This document shows, one piece after another, positions 1 to 5,842 of a stretch of DNA of 8,856 nucleotides (positions are counted from its first letter, which is position 1; the number at the start of each line of letters is the position of its first letter). The translations under genes and the position numbers were made by a program. The DNA is from Klebsiella pneumoniae (GTDB lineage: Bacteria; Pseudomonadota; Gammaproteobacteria; Ga0077536), in contig CAMCBY010000140.1 in the NCBI GenBank assembly GCA_945873015.1, forward strand, positions 1 through 8,856. Reading direction: 5' to 3'. Under the pieces are notes generated by a model. That model made no database searches. It was not told where the DNA came from and saw only the letters and a list, made by a program, of their open reading frames with translations.

Positions 1-75
1 CCCGATAGCGAGTTGCGCCGCCGCAGGCCCAGCGCCGAGAATGGCGTCGACCTCGCGGGCAGCGTGCACTGTCAC
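1..75 (-). CDS. possible N-terminus of a divergent gene, cut by window edge
   Basis: On the minus strand an open frame runs from a GTG at 75 (alternative GTG at 69) off the left edge. The first 25 residues include the stretch VDAILGAGPAAAQLAIG, which reads like real protein with acceptable third-position GC. There is no ATG, no clear ribosome binding site, and only about 50 bases separate it from the plus-strand gene at 126. The plus strand is also open here, up to a TAA at 124-126 that overlaps the next ATG, but that translation is arginine-rich and less protein-like. The family is not recognisable from so short a piece. It could equally be non-coding or the end of an upstream plus-strand gene. 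Confidence 0.25.
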   Translation of the reverse strand, partial: MTVHAAREVDAILGAGPAAAQLAIG

Positions 76-125
76 CCGGCGTCGCCGTTTAATCCCACCC
101 GTTACTCAATCCCGAGGAGACCGTA

Positions 126-614
126 ATGCGCTGTCATCATATGGCGATATTCGTGACCGACATCGAACAGGCCACCCACCTGTGGCGCGACGTGATGGGT
201 TTCAAGGTGGTGGTCGACACCATTATTCCTGACGGCCCGGGCCCCGGCCCCAAGACCTACATGTATCCCAAGCTGCTGGATGACATCTTCAAGGTCACCA
301 ATGCCCGTTCCAAGATGGTTCTGCTGGCGTCGGACGAGGGCGCGCTGATTGAGCTGCAGCAATGCGAAACCCCGCTCATCCAGAAGACACCGCCGGAGAA
401 TCTGCAATACGGCCATACCGGCTTTCACGAGCTCGGGCTCATGGTCGATGACATCGACGCGTGGTTCGACAAAGTGCGGGCGGCTGGCTATCGCACCCAG
501 ACCGAATATGTGTGGACCTGCGCCTCCATCGGCCGCTCGTTTCTGTTTTACGACGCCGACGGCAACATGATTCAGTTGTGGGAACACATGAACGAAGCCA
601 CCTGGCAGACCTGA
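126..614 (+). CDS. VOC-superfamily (glyoxalase/dioxygenase fold) protein
   Basis: This 162-residue protein has two paired beta-alpha-beta-beta-beta modules typical of the vicinal oxygen chelate fold. Module one starts HHMAIFVTDIEQA (residues 4-16) and ends at the ALIELQQ strand (73-79). Module two starts ELGLMVDDIDAWF (102-114) and ends DADGNMIQLWEH (143-154). Family members bind one divalent metal with four side chains from equivalent strands and act as lyases, isomerases, dioxygenases or binding proteins. Expected ligand positions here are H5, E76, E102 (with H101 beside it) and Q150, so the set departs from the usual H/E/H/E and activity is uncertain. The ATG at 126 is chosen because GAGGAG (114-119) lies six bases upstream. 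It is probably the first gene of the operon running to 3130, with 41 bases before the nitroreductase. The fold assignment is firm; the substrate is unknown. Confidence 0.85.
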   Translation: MRCHHMAIFVTDIEQATHLWRDVMGFKVVVDTIIPDGPGPGPKTYMYPKLLDDIFKVTNARSKMVLLASDEGALIELQQCETPLIQKTPPENLQYGHTGFHELGLMVDDIDAWFDKVRAAGYRTQTEYVWTCASIGRSFLFYDADGNMIQLWEHMNEATWQT

Positions 615-655
615 GTCCACCCTTGTCCGAACACCCGTGCAGGAGCCCTGTTGCG

Positions 656-1366
656 ATGACTGAGCAAACCCCCCGCGCTATCGATCTCGCGAGTGTCGAT
701 CATGTGCTGACCACCACCCGCAGCGTGCGTCTGCGTCTTGATTTTGAACGTGCGGTGCCGACCGCCATGATCAAAGACGCATTACGCATCGCCCTGCAGG
801 CACCGACCGGCGCCAATACCCAGACCTGGCGTTTTATGGTGGTGACCGACGCGGCCAAGCGGCGCGCCATCGCCGATTTTTACCGCAAGGCCGCCGGCGA
901 CTACGTCGAAGGCAAGACCGGTCTGTCACGCACCGGCGTGACCATGATGCGTGAATACGATGCCCGCGATCCGCGTCAGCAGCAGCGCGAGGCCATGATG
1001 AAGTCGGGCGGCTATCTCATGGAAAACCTCGAGCGTGCGCCGGTGATGGTCATTCCTTGTATCGAGGGGCGATTCGAACACGACGATGTCTTCACCCAAT
1101 CCTCAATGTGGGGCTCTATTCTGCCGGCCACCTGGTCATTGATGTTGGCGCTGCGCGCGCGCCGTCTGGCCTCGGCGTGGACCACCTTGCATCTGCGTTA
1201 TGAAAAGGAAGTGAGCGCGTTGCTCGGCATCCCGGATAACTACACCCAGGCCGCTTTGCTGCCCATCGCGTGGCTGACCGGCGGCGATTTGAACCCCGCC
1301 AAACGCTTGCCGGTCGAAGAAGTGAGTTTCTGGAATCAATGGGACGCGCACGAGCCTGGCACCTGA
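656..1366 (+). CDS. nitroreductase-family FMN-dependent oxidoreductase
   Basis: This 236-residue protein carries the nitroreductase signature. It has TTRSVRLRLDF (20-30), where R22 and S23 would contact the FMN phosphate, then ALQAPTGANTQTWRF (46-60), the helix and strand lining the flavin. Later come SSMWGSILPATWSLMLALRARRL (149-171) and the flavin-contacting TTLHL (176-180). Length and order are normal for the family, whose homodimers use NAD(P)H to reduce quinones, nitro groups, enones or halogenated aromatics. The ATG at 656 is preferred because AGGAG (641-645) lies ten bases before it and the protein start is well formed; the frame is open back to 461 but that part overlaps the VOC gene. 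Its position suggests a reductive step in the same pathway as the crotonase. The physiological substrate cannot be read from sequence. Confidence 0.92.
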   Translation: MTEQTPRAIDLASVDHVLTTTRSVRLRLDFERAVPTAMIKDALRIALQAPTGANTQTWRFMVVTDAAKRRAIADFYRKAAGDYVEGKTGLSRTGVTMMREYDARDPRQQQREAMMKSGGYLMENLERAPVMVIPCIEGRFEHDDVFTQSSMWGSILPATWSLMLALRARRLASAWTTLHLRYEKEVSALLGIPDNYTQAALLPIAWLTGGDLNPAKRLPVEEVSFWNQWDAHEPGT

Positions 1367-1380
1367 GGTGATGGAAATGT

Positions 1381-1403
1381 CGCGTCACGCACCGCGTGAC
1401 GCG
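1381..1403. other. stem-loop between nitroreductase and DUF3014 genes
   Basis: Perfect 8-bp inverted repeat, cgcgtcac (1381-1388) against gtgacgcg (1396-1403), with a 7-base loop; a T-A pair at 1380/1404 extends it. It begins 14 bases after the nitroreductase stop and has no following T tract, so it is not a normal intrinsic terminator. It may stabilise or process the mRNA between the two genes. It also argues that the DUF3014 protein starts downstream of it rather than at 1368-1377. Confidence 0.5.
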
Positions 1404-1457
1404 ATGAGTCCTCGCAGGGTACCGTGGCTGCATGGCGCGCCGCGATGGACTATCGGT

Positions 1458-2312
1458 ATGAAAGAGAAACAGGAATCGAAGTGGCCGATGGTGGTCACGG
1501 TGGTGGCGCTGGCGGTGATCGGCGCGTTGTACTTCCGCGGCCTGCAGCAACCGATCAACGGATTGCATACGCTTACGCTGCCAGACAATCCGGGCCCGGT
1601 GGCGCTGCGCCCTGCGGATGACGCGCCGACCATCGCCGCACCGGCGGTGGTCAACCCCATCGAGCAGAGCGAGGCCGGACGCCAACTGCAGAACGACGCG
1701 CTGCCGGCCCCCTCGTCAGCGCACACCGTGCCGGCGGTACCCGAGCAGCCGTTTGAAGCGGCGCTGGAGGTTTTGCTCGGCAGCGAGGCCTTTCGTGCGT
1801 GGGTGGTGAGCGACGAACTCATCAATCGTATCGTGGTGACAGTCGACAACCTCGCCCACGAAAAGCTGCCAGTGCGCATGTGGCCGCTGCGCCCGCTCGG
1901 CAGTCCGCCACTGGTCAACGGTGAGGGCAGCAGCCTGCACTTTGCGGCGGACAATACCGCGCGCTATGACAGTTATATCGCGCTCCTCAAGGGCATCGAT
2001 CTGACCCTGCTGGCGACGCTCTATGTGCGCGACTATCCGCGCTTTCAAACCGCCTTTGAAGCTCTCGGTTATCCGCAGGCCTACTTTAATGACCGACTGG
2101 TGGATGTCATCGATCATCTTTTAGTGACGCCTGAGACCAATACTCCGTTGGCGCTGGTGCAACCGACGGTGATGTACAAGTTCGCCGACGAAGGCCTGGA
2201 GTCGCGTTCTATCGGCCAGAAGCTATTGCTGCGCATGGGCCCGGCCCATGCCAGCGTGGTGAAGTCACGCCTGCGCGAATTATTGCGCCTGGTCAGTCGC
2301 AGCGCGCCGTGA
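1458..2312 (+). CDS. DUF3014 membrane-anchored protein
   Basis: This 284-residue protein has a short charged N-terminus (MKEKQESKWP), one hydrophobic segment at about 9-27, then a low-complexity Pro/Ala linker (to about 100) and a globular C-terminal domain (about 105-280). That domain matches DUF3014: SDELINRIVVTVDNLA (118-133), KLPVRMWPLRPL (136-147), ARYDSYIALLKGID (168-181), DRLVDVIDHLL (212-222). The topology suggests an inner-membrane signal anchor with the domain in the periplasm. Function is unknown for the family. I chose the ATG at 1458 because family members start just before the membrane segment and a hairpin lies upstream. An ATG at 1377 with GAGG eight bases before it would add 27 residues and cannot be excluded. 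The stop overlaps a GTG in the crotonase frame, so the two genes are probably co-transcribed. Confidence 0.85.
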   Translation: MKEKQESKWPMVVTVVALAVIGALYFRGLQQPINGLHTLTLPDNPGPVALRPADDAPTIAAPAVVNPIEQSEAGRQLQNDALPAPSSAHTVPAVPEQPFEAALEVLLGSEAFRAWVVSDELINRIVVTVDNLAHEKLPVRMWPLRPLGSPPLVNGEGSSLHFAADNTARYDSYIALLKGIDLTLLATLYVRDYPRFQTAFEALGYPQAYFNDRLVDVIDHLLVTPETNTPLALVQPTVMYKFADEGLESRSIGQKLLLRMGPAHASVVKSRLRELLRLVSRSAP

Positions 2313-2341
2313 ATACACGCAACCAGGACCATGAGGACGCC

Positions 2342-3130
2342 ATGGACGAACAAGCTGTTTTGTATAGCGTCGCCGAACGCGTCGCCACCATCACTCTCAA
2401 TCGCCCACAGGCCATGAACGCGCTGGCCGGTACCATGCGTGAGGACATCCTCGCCTGTCTCGAGCGCGCCGAAGGCGATGGTGCGGTTGGCGCGGTGGTG
2501 ATCACCGGCGCGGGGGACGCGTTCTGCGCCGGCGGCGACATTGCCAACATGATTGAACTGCAGGCGCGTAATGAAGTTGCGCCCATCGCCGCGCGTACCG
2601 GTGTCGCCAGTGCGCTGATTCAGTTTATGCGTGCGATGCGCAAGCCGGTGATTGCTGCCATCAATGGTGCCGCTGCCGGCGGTGGCGCGAATCTGGCGCT
2701 GGCCTGTGACATTCGTTATGGCTCGACGCGCGCGCGGTTTTGCGAAAGTTTCGTCAAGATTGGCCTGGTGCCGGATTGGGGCGGGCACTATCTGCTGACG
2801 CGGCTGGTCGGCACCAGCCAGGCGCTGGAACTCATGATGCTGGGCGAGCGTATCGATGCCGATGAGGCCTGTCGTCTCGGCATCATCAATCGAATTTTTC
2901 CCGCTGAGACTTTCCTCTCTGAAGTGCTGGAGCGGGCGCGTCGTCTGGCCGACGGGCCGACAGCCGCGCTCGCTGCCATCAAGCGCGGTGTCTATCTCGG
3001 TGCAGAGCAATCATTGCCGGCGGTGCTCGATTACGAAACCCGGACCCAGAGCGAACTGTTCCTTGCCGACGATGCGCGTGAGGGCATGCGCGCCTTCATC
3101 GAGAAACGCAGCCCGCGCTTTCATCGCTGA
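2342..3130 (+). CDS. enoyl-CoA hydratase/isomerase (crotonase), PaaG-like
   Basis: This 262-residue protein is a full-length crotonase. The oxyanion-hole segments are FCAGGDI (61-67) and NGAAAGGGANLALACD (108-123). The first catalytic glutamate of classical hydratases (GGGxE) is replaced by N117, and the second (in the FGxPE segment) by F137. Instead there is an aspartate in GLVPDWGG (D145), as in PaaG, where this Asp is the catalytic residue of the 1,2-epoxyphenylacetyl-CoA/enoyl-CoA isomerase. An isomerase or ring-opening role is therefore more likely than simple water addition. The ATG at 2342 has GAGGA (2333-2337) four bases upstream; a GTG at 2309 overlapping the previous stop would add 11 residues. 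The gene ends in a hairpin that overlaps its stop codon. No other paa gene is visible, so a paa symbol is not assigned. Confidence 0.9.
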   Translation: MDEQAVLYSVAERVATITLNRPQAMNALAGTMREDILACLERAEGDGAVGAVVITGAGDAFCAGGDIANMIELQARNEVAPIAARTGVASALIQFMRAMRKPVIAAINGAAAGGGANLALACDIRYGSTRARFCESFVKIGLVPDWGGHYLLTRLVGTSQALELMMLGERIDADEACRLGIINRIFPAETFLSEVLERARRLADGPTAALAAIKRGVYLGAEQSLPAVLDYETRTQSELFLADDAREGMRAFIEKRSPRFHR

Positions 3131-3142
3131 AACGCGGGCCGC
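3108..3142. terminator. bidirectional terminator-like hairpin at the crotonase stop
   Basis: Arms gcccgcg (3111-3117) and cgcgggc (3133-3139) enclose a second perfect stem, tttca (3119-3123) against tgaaa (3128-3132), closed by a tcgc tetraloop, with one bulged C at 3118. Two more pairs form outside (3108-3109 with 3141-3142). On the plus strand the stem is followed by ttgttt (3145-3150), so it can act as an imperfect intrinsic terminator for the operon. It lies between convergent genes and could also stop the minus-strand transcript, where GCGTTTCTCG follows. The crotonase TGA (3128-3130) sits inside the stem. Confidence 0.65.
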
Positions 3143-3149
3143 TGTTGTT

Positions 3150-4025
3150 TCAGGGCCTGAGCGCGCCACTCAAAACGGCGGCGTCGCGATCAGCGGGCAA
3201 CTGAAATTGCGGCGTTTCGTCGCGCGGCTGGCGGGTGTCCTGACCCTGCGTCGATGAGGCTTCGGCGCGCCAGCCGTCCTCTCCCCAACGATTGTCCAAC
3301 ACCTGGATAACGCCGGGGGTGTCGATACTCGCGAAGCCCGCCAGCGCGGCGCGCACAATCGACAATTGATCAGTCGCATCGAACGGCTTGCCGCTGCTAT
3401 GGCCCAAGGGGTAGTCGACGAAGGTCGCGCGCGGCGGCCTGCCCGCCTGAAGAATGTCGATAGCGCTACCCAGACACATGGTCGGGATGCCGTGGGCTTC
3501 GAGATGACGTGCGACCAGACACACGGTCTGGTGACACACCGGTCACATCGCAACCAGTAAGGCGCAATCTACCTGTTGCGCACGAAACGCGGTCAGCAGA
3601 GCCGGTGCCACGTCTTCGCGTATACGGCGCTGCGAATACACGCCGCCCATACACGAGAACACTTGCTCGGCGAGTTCACCCACCGCGCCTTCTCCGACCA
3701 GGGTGCGCAAAGGCGTGAGTGGCAGGATGCAATCCGGATCGCGTTTCGCATCGACCAGATAGTTTTCGGTGATATGGGAAAAGCGCAGATCCTGCGGTTC
3801 GATACTGCTCGGCAACGCGCGTATCGAAGTGTCGTCCTTGTAGTGATAGGCGCATTGGCCAAGCGCGTAAGCGCCGGAGGTTGAGAGCAGGCCGAGGCGT
3901 GCGCTGCTGAGTGGTTTGCTCATGGGCTGCCAGGGCGGTGCGCTGTCTGCTTCGAACCAGCGATAGGGTGTGTAGCCGAGACTTTCATAGCGGGCGCGGA
4001 TGGCCTGCATGTAATGGACGCTCAT
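3150..4025 (-). CDS. GrdB-like selenoprotein with in-frame TGA read as Sec161 (U-P-V-C motif)
   Basis: This is one continuous 291-residue reading frame if the TGA at 3545-3543 is decoded as selenocysteine. The upstream 160 residues (YESLGYTPYRWFE at 13-25, GLLSTSGAY at 45-53, PLTPLRTLVGEGAVGELAE at 102-120, MGGVY at 126-130, DCALLVAM at 153-160) and the downstream 130 (LVARHLEAHGIPTM at 170-183, PPRATFVDYPLGHSSGKP at 197-214) together make a normal-length member of the glycine/sarcosine/betaine reductase selenoprotein B-like family. The TGA falls exactly where family members carry the first Cys of CPxC, giving U161-P-V-C164. Clostridial GrdB has a UxxC motif at the matching site. The ATG at 4025 has AGGAG seven bases upstream. 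No signal peptide or membrane segment is seen, so it is probably cytosolic. A SECIS-like hairpin follows the TGA. Role inferred: selenol/thiol redox or nucleophilic catalysis; substrate unknown. No partner glycine-reductase subunit and no sel gene is in the window. The alternative is a nonsense mutation or base error. Confidence 0.82.
3506..3540 (-). promoter_or_regulatory. candidate bacterial SECIS element
   Basis: In the mRNA just after the UGA (3545-3543) a perfect 7-bp stem, ACCAGAC (3532-3526) with GUCUGGU (3520-3514), is closed by a CGUGU loop (3525-3521). The loop begins after 17 bases and has G as its second base. Both fit the known bacterial SECIS rules: apical loop about 16-37 bases from UGA and a G among its first two bases. 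Below a single C-C mismatch (3533/3513) the helix continues with GUGU (3537-3534) against GCAC (3512-3509), and three further pairs with G-U wobbles reach 3540/3506. The hairpin lies within the coding sequence, as bacterial SECIS elements do, and would bind SelB. Confidence 0.72.
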
Positions 4026-4421
4026 GGCGGGACTCCTTGAATTTTCCCGTCCATTCTGGCCTGTGCTTGGTAAACGCGACAATCCCGCGCTTGGGGCGGG
4101 TGCAGATAAAAGTGTGGTTTGAAGTGACTGGCGCGGCAACCGTGCCGCGTTGTCCAGGCCGCGAACGCGCCCCGGACTCGATGTTCATTCCCGCCGCGAC
4201 CAGCATTTCCTCGACGGGACGCTAATCGAGCCTCGTTAGCCGAGGGTCCTGACCCGCTCCCGTGAGCGGATGTCCAAGGACCCTGGCTGACGAATCCGCC
4301 TATGGCAATCTATTCGGGTACCCTCCCTGGATCGCCCGCATCTCCGTCTTGCGACGGCGATGCCATCACACGCTACGATGGCGAGACCGCTCACGGACCT
4401 CGCCGGCGTTGCGTGTAATGC
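4026..4421. other. non-coding, hairpin-rich interval between selenoprotein and RRM genes
   Basis: No convincing coding region was found on either strand in these 396 bases. The part next to 4025 holds the selenoprotein ribosome binding site and presumably its promoter, though no clear -35/-10 pair was recognised. From 4221 to 4404 the DNA is crowded with inverted repeats. Besides the large element at 4233-4293 there are ccgtc/gacgg (4344-4348 with 4353-4357), gccatc/gatggc (4362-4367 with 4377-4382) and ggcgag/ctcgcc (4380-4385 with 4399-4404). None is followed by a T tract. They would lie in the 3' untranslated region of the RRM mRNA or in a separate structured RNA. Confidence 0.6.
4233..4293. 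repeat. 61-base long imperfect hairpin, possible structured RNA
   Basis: The arms tcgttagccgagggtcc (4233-4249) and ggaccctggctgacga (4278-4293) pair over 16 positions, with one bulged G (4242) and one G-T pair. Inside is a second stem, ccgct (4254-4258) with agcgg (4265-4269), and a 6-base loop. An overlapping alternative hairpin can form from gctaa (4221-4225) and ttagc (4236-4240), so two exclusive folds exist. No poly-T follows on either strand. It could be an mRNA 3' stabiliser, a Rho-independent-like stop without U tract, a small RNA or a dispersed palindromic repeat. Confidence 0.5.
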
Positions 4422-4706
4422 TTACCAGCGCGGACGGTCGTTGGTGCGCTTGACCTTATCCTTGTCCTGCGCAACGTTGACACGCAGAGCACGGCCCTTC
4501 ATGTCCTTGCCATTCTGCTCGAGTGCATTTTCCGCCGCGCTCTGAGTAGCGAAGGTAATGAACGCAAAGCCCTTGGAACGGCCGGTGTCACGATCGGTGA
4601 TCAGACGAACTTCTTCGATCGGACCATACGTCTGGAACAAATCGCGCAGGTCGTTTTCACCGACCGAATACGGAAAGTTGCCGACGTAAAGTTTGTTCTG
4701 TTGCAT
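4422..4706 (-). CDS. small RRM RNA-binding protein
   Basis: This 94-residue protein is essentially one RNA recognition motif. RNP2 is LYVGNF (6-11) and RNP1 is KGFAFITF (45-52), with the usual aromatic residues at Y7, F48 and F50 that stack on RNA bases. The linker between them (EEVRLITDRDTGRSKG) and the end GRALRVNVAQ (71-80) are typical. A short charged tail (DKDKVKRTNDRPRW) replaces the Gly-rich tail of some relatives. Such proteins are widespread in cyanobacteria and proteobacteria and are often cold-inducible RNA chaperones. The start at 4706 has GGAG eight bases upstream and opens directly into the domain; the frame is open further upstream but without family-like sequence. It appears to be a single-gene unit with non-coding flanks of about 400 and 540 bases. 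Confidence 0.93.
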   Translation of the reverse strand: MQQNKLYVGNFPYSVGENDLRDLFQTYGPIEEVRLITDRDTGRSKGFAFITFATQSAAENALEQNGKDMKGRALRVNVAQDKDKVKRTNDRPRW

Positions 4707-5251
4707 CAGAGAGTCTCCAAATAATAGATGCCAGGCGATGATGAGGCTGCTGCCTCGGTTAAACACCTGCGCCCGCGGCTACGGTCCCGCGAGCGGGGTC
4801 GAGTCGAGTGCAGAGTGAATGTCGGATTCAAATCGAACAACGAATGCGGGAGGCGAGGCGGCAGCGAATGCCTTGGCTGAGCGTATGCGATCAAGCTAGC
4901 GGAATCTGAATGTGTCGGTCGCGCATGGCGTCATCTTCAAACGGGACATACGGGCTCGGTCGCGGCGTATGTGGACGTTGTTGGATGGAATGCGGGACTC
5001 GGTCAGGACCTCGAAGAGCGGAAGTTCGTAATCGTTATTACACGCGGTTGCGAAGCAGACTAACACGGTTTATTGGGAACTGCTACGCCTAAAAGCGGTC
5101 CGCGCGGAGTCTTTTTTCAGGCCTGAGATCAGCACCGATTCTGACCGCAATGCAGCATCGCGCCGCTCGATGCGCACGCTTCTTGGATGAACGTTCACTC
5201 TTGTTTTGTCAGCCGCGCCCGCGAGAAACACCTGGTGTGGTACACGACATT
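4707..5251. other. non-coding interval upstream of the RRM gene
   Basis: Nothing in these 545 bases looks coding; small open frames (for example 4910-5092) lack family-like sequence and a ribosome binding site. The 4707 end is the RRM leader and contains a hairpin. The 5251 end is downstream of the decarboxylase beta subunit. A run of six T at 5112-5117 follows only a three-pair GC palindrome (5099-5108), too weak to call a terminator. No tRNA-like fold was found. The RRM promoter is probably here but no confident -35/-10 pair was seen. Confidence 0.55.
4743..4756 (-). promoter_or_regulatory. hairpin in the 5' leader of the RRM mRNA
   Basis: GAGGC and GCCTC form a perfect 5-bp stem with an AGCA tetraloop in the transcript, 36 bases upstream of the RRM start codon. 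Leaders of cold-shock and RNA-binding protein mRNAs are commonly structured and can control translation by temperature. Whether this hairpin does so is inference; it does not itself cover the ribosome binding site. Confidence 0.3.
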
Positions 5252-5842
5252 TCATGATGTCTGTTCCGGCAGCACAGCGGCGCGAAAACGGTGTTTGATG
5301 AGGACGCCGTCGCGCGGTGGCAGCACCATGCCGGCATTGGCACTGGCCACTTTCACCACCCACAACTGCGGGCCGGGTGCGTCGTACAGGCGCGCGCGCA
5401 ATCCCTCAACGGCCGCCAAGGTGAACACAGTTTCGCAGTGCAGGAGGCCTGCCCCGCGCGCCATCGCCGCCAGGTCCGTATGTGCTGCGGTGTGGGTCAA
5501 CTGACCGCCGGTCTCACCGTAACGTTCGTTATCGATGACCGCGATGGCGAGATTGTTCGGCGCCTGCGCCGCGACTGTTGCCAGCGAACCGATGCCCATC
5601 AGCATCTCGCCATCACCCGTGATGACCAGCACACGCTGTTGTGGTTGCGCGAGCGCCAGTCCAAGACCGACAGACACCGCGCCGCCCATGCCGCCCCATA
5701 GATAGAAGTTGCGCGGATCGTCGCCACTCGCCGCGACATCCCAGGTGGTGCCGCCGAGACCAGAGACCACCAGCAGGTCGCCACGCTCATGCAGCAACGC
5801 GGCGACCGCGGCGCGGCGGTCGAGAGGGGGTGCCATGTTCAT
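5252..5842 (-). CDS. ThDP-dependent decarboxylase beta subunit (sulfopyruvate/phosphonopyruvate type)
   Basis: This 196-residue protein is the thiamine-diphosphate-binding (PP) half of a ComE/AepY-like decarboxylase. It has FYLWGGMGGAVSVGLGLALA (46-65), the ThDP/Mg motif beginning GDGEMLMGIGSLATV (76-90) and closing at IDNERYGETGGQ (103-114). Here D77 and N105 would coordinate Mg2+. These match the family order closely. In the known enzymes it pairs with a separate alpha chain or domain to decarboxylate 3-sulfopyruvate or 3-phosphonopyruvate to the aldehyde. The start at 5842 has AAGG seven bases upstream, and its ATG overlaps the alpha stop as ATGA, indicating translational coupling. A second in-frame ATG lies at 5836. 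The true 2-oxoacid substrate is unknown, so no com or aep symbol is given. Confidence 0.88.
   Translation of the reverse strand: MNMAPPLDRRAAVAALLHERGDLLVVSGLGGTTWDVAASGDDPRNFYLWGGMGGAVSVGLGLALAQPQQRVLVITGDGEMLMGIGSLATVAAQAPNNLAIAVIDNERYGETGGQLTHTAAHTDLAAMARGAGLLHCETVFTLAAVEGLRARLYDAPGPQLWVVKVASANAGMVLPPRDGVLIKHRFRAAVLPEQTS

Noticed and set aside
461..655. Nitroreductase frame extending upstream to 461
   Set aside because: That part overlaps the VOC gene, reads as arginine-rich shadow sequence, and a good binding site (AGGAG, 641-645) precedes the ATG at 656.
1116..1685. 189-residue minus-strand open frame
   Set aside because: Low-complexity Arg/His-rich shadow of the nitroreductase and DUF3014 genes, typical of GC-rich antisense frames.
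3543..3545. TGA as an ordinary nonsense mutation making a pseudogene, or two separate genes
   Set aside because: Family similarity is intact on both sides, the stop hits exactly the redox Cys position of the CPxC motif, no other defect is present, and a SECIS-like stem follows. A base error (TGC or TGT to TGA) is still possible without read data.
3911..4225. 104-residue plus-strand open frame opposite the selenoprotein start
   Set aside because: It is antisense to the well-supported coding region and has no recognisable protein features.
4826..4843. tRNA T-arm-like string gattcaaatc
   Set aside because: The flanking bases do not form the five-pair T stem, and no acceptor or anticodon arm could be found around it on either strand.
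4910..5092. 60-residue plus-strand open frame
   Set aside because: Rich in Arg, Cys and Gly with no family-like segment, no ribosome binding site and no codon-position signal.
5099..5117. Possible intrinsic terminator: tccgcgcgga followed by six T
   Set aside because: Only three base pairs remain once a four-base loop is allowed, and no plus-strand gene ends nearby.
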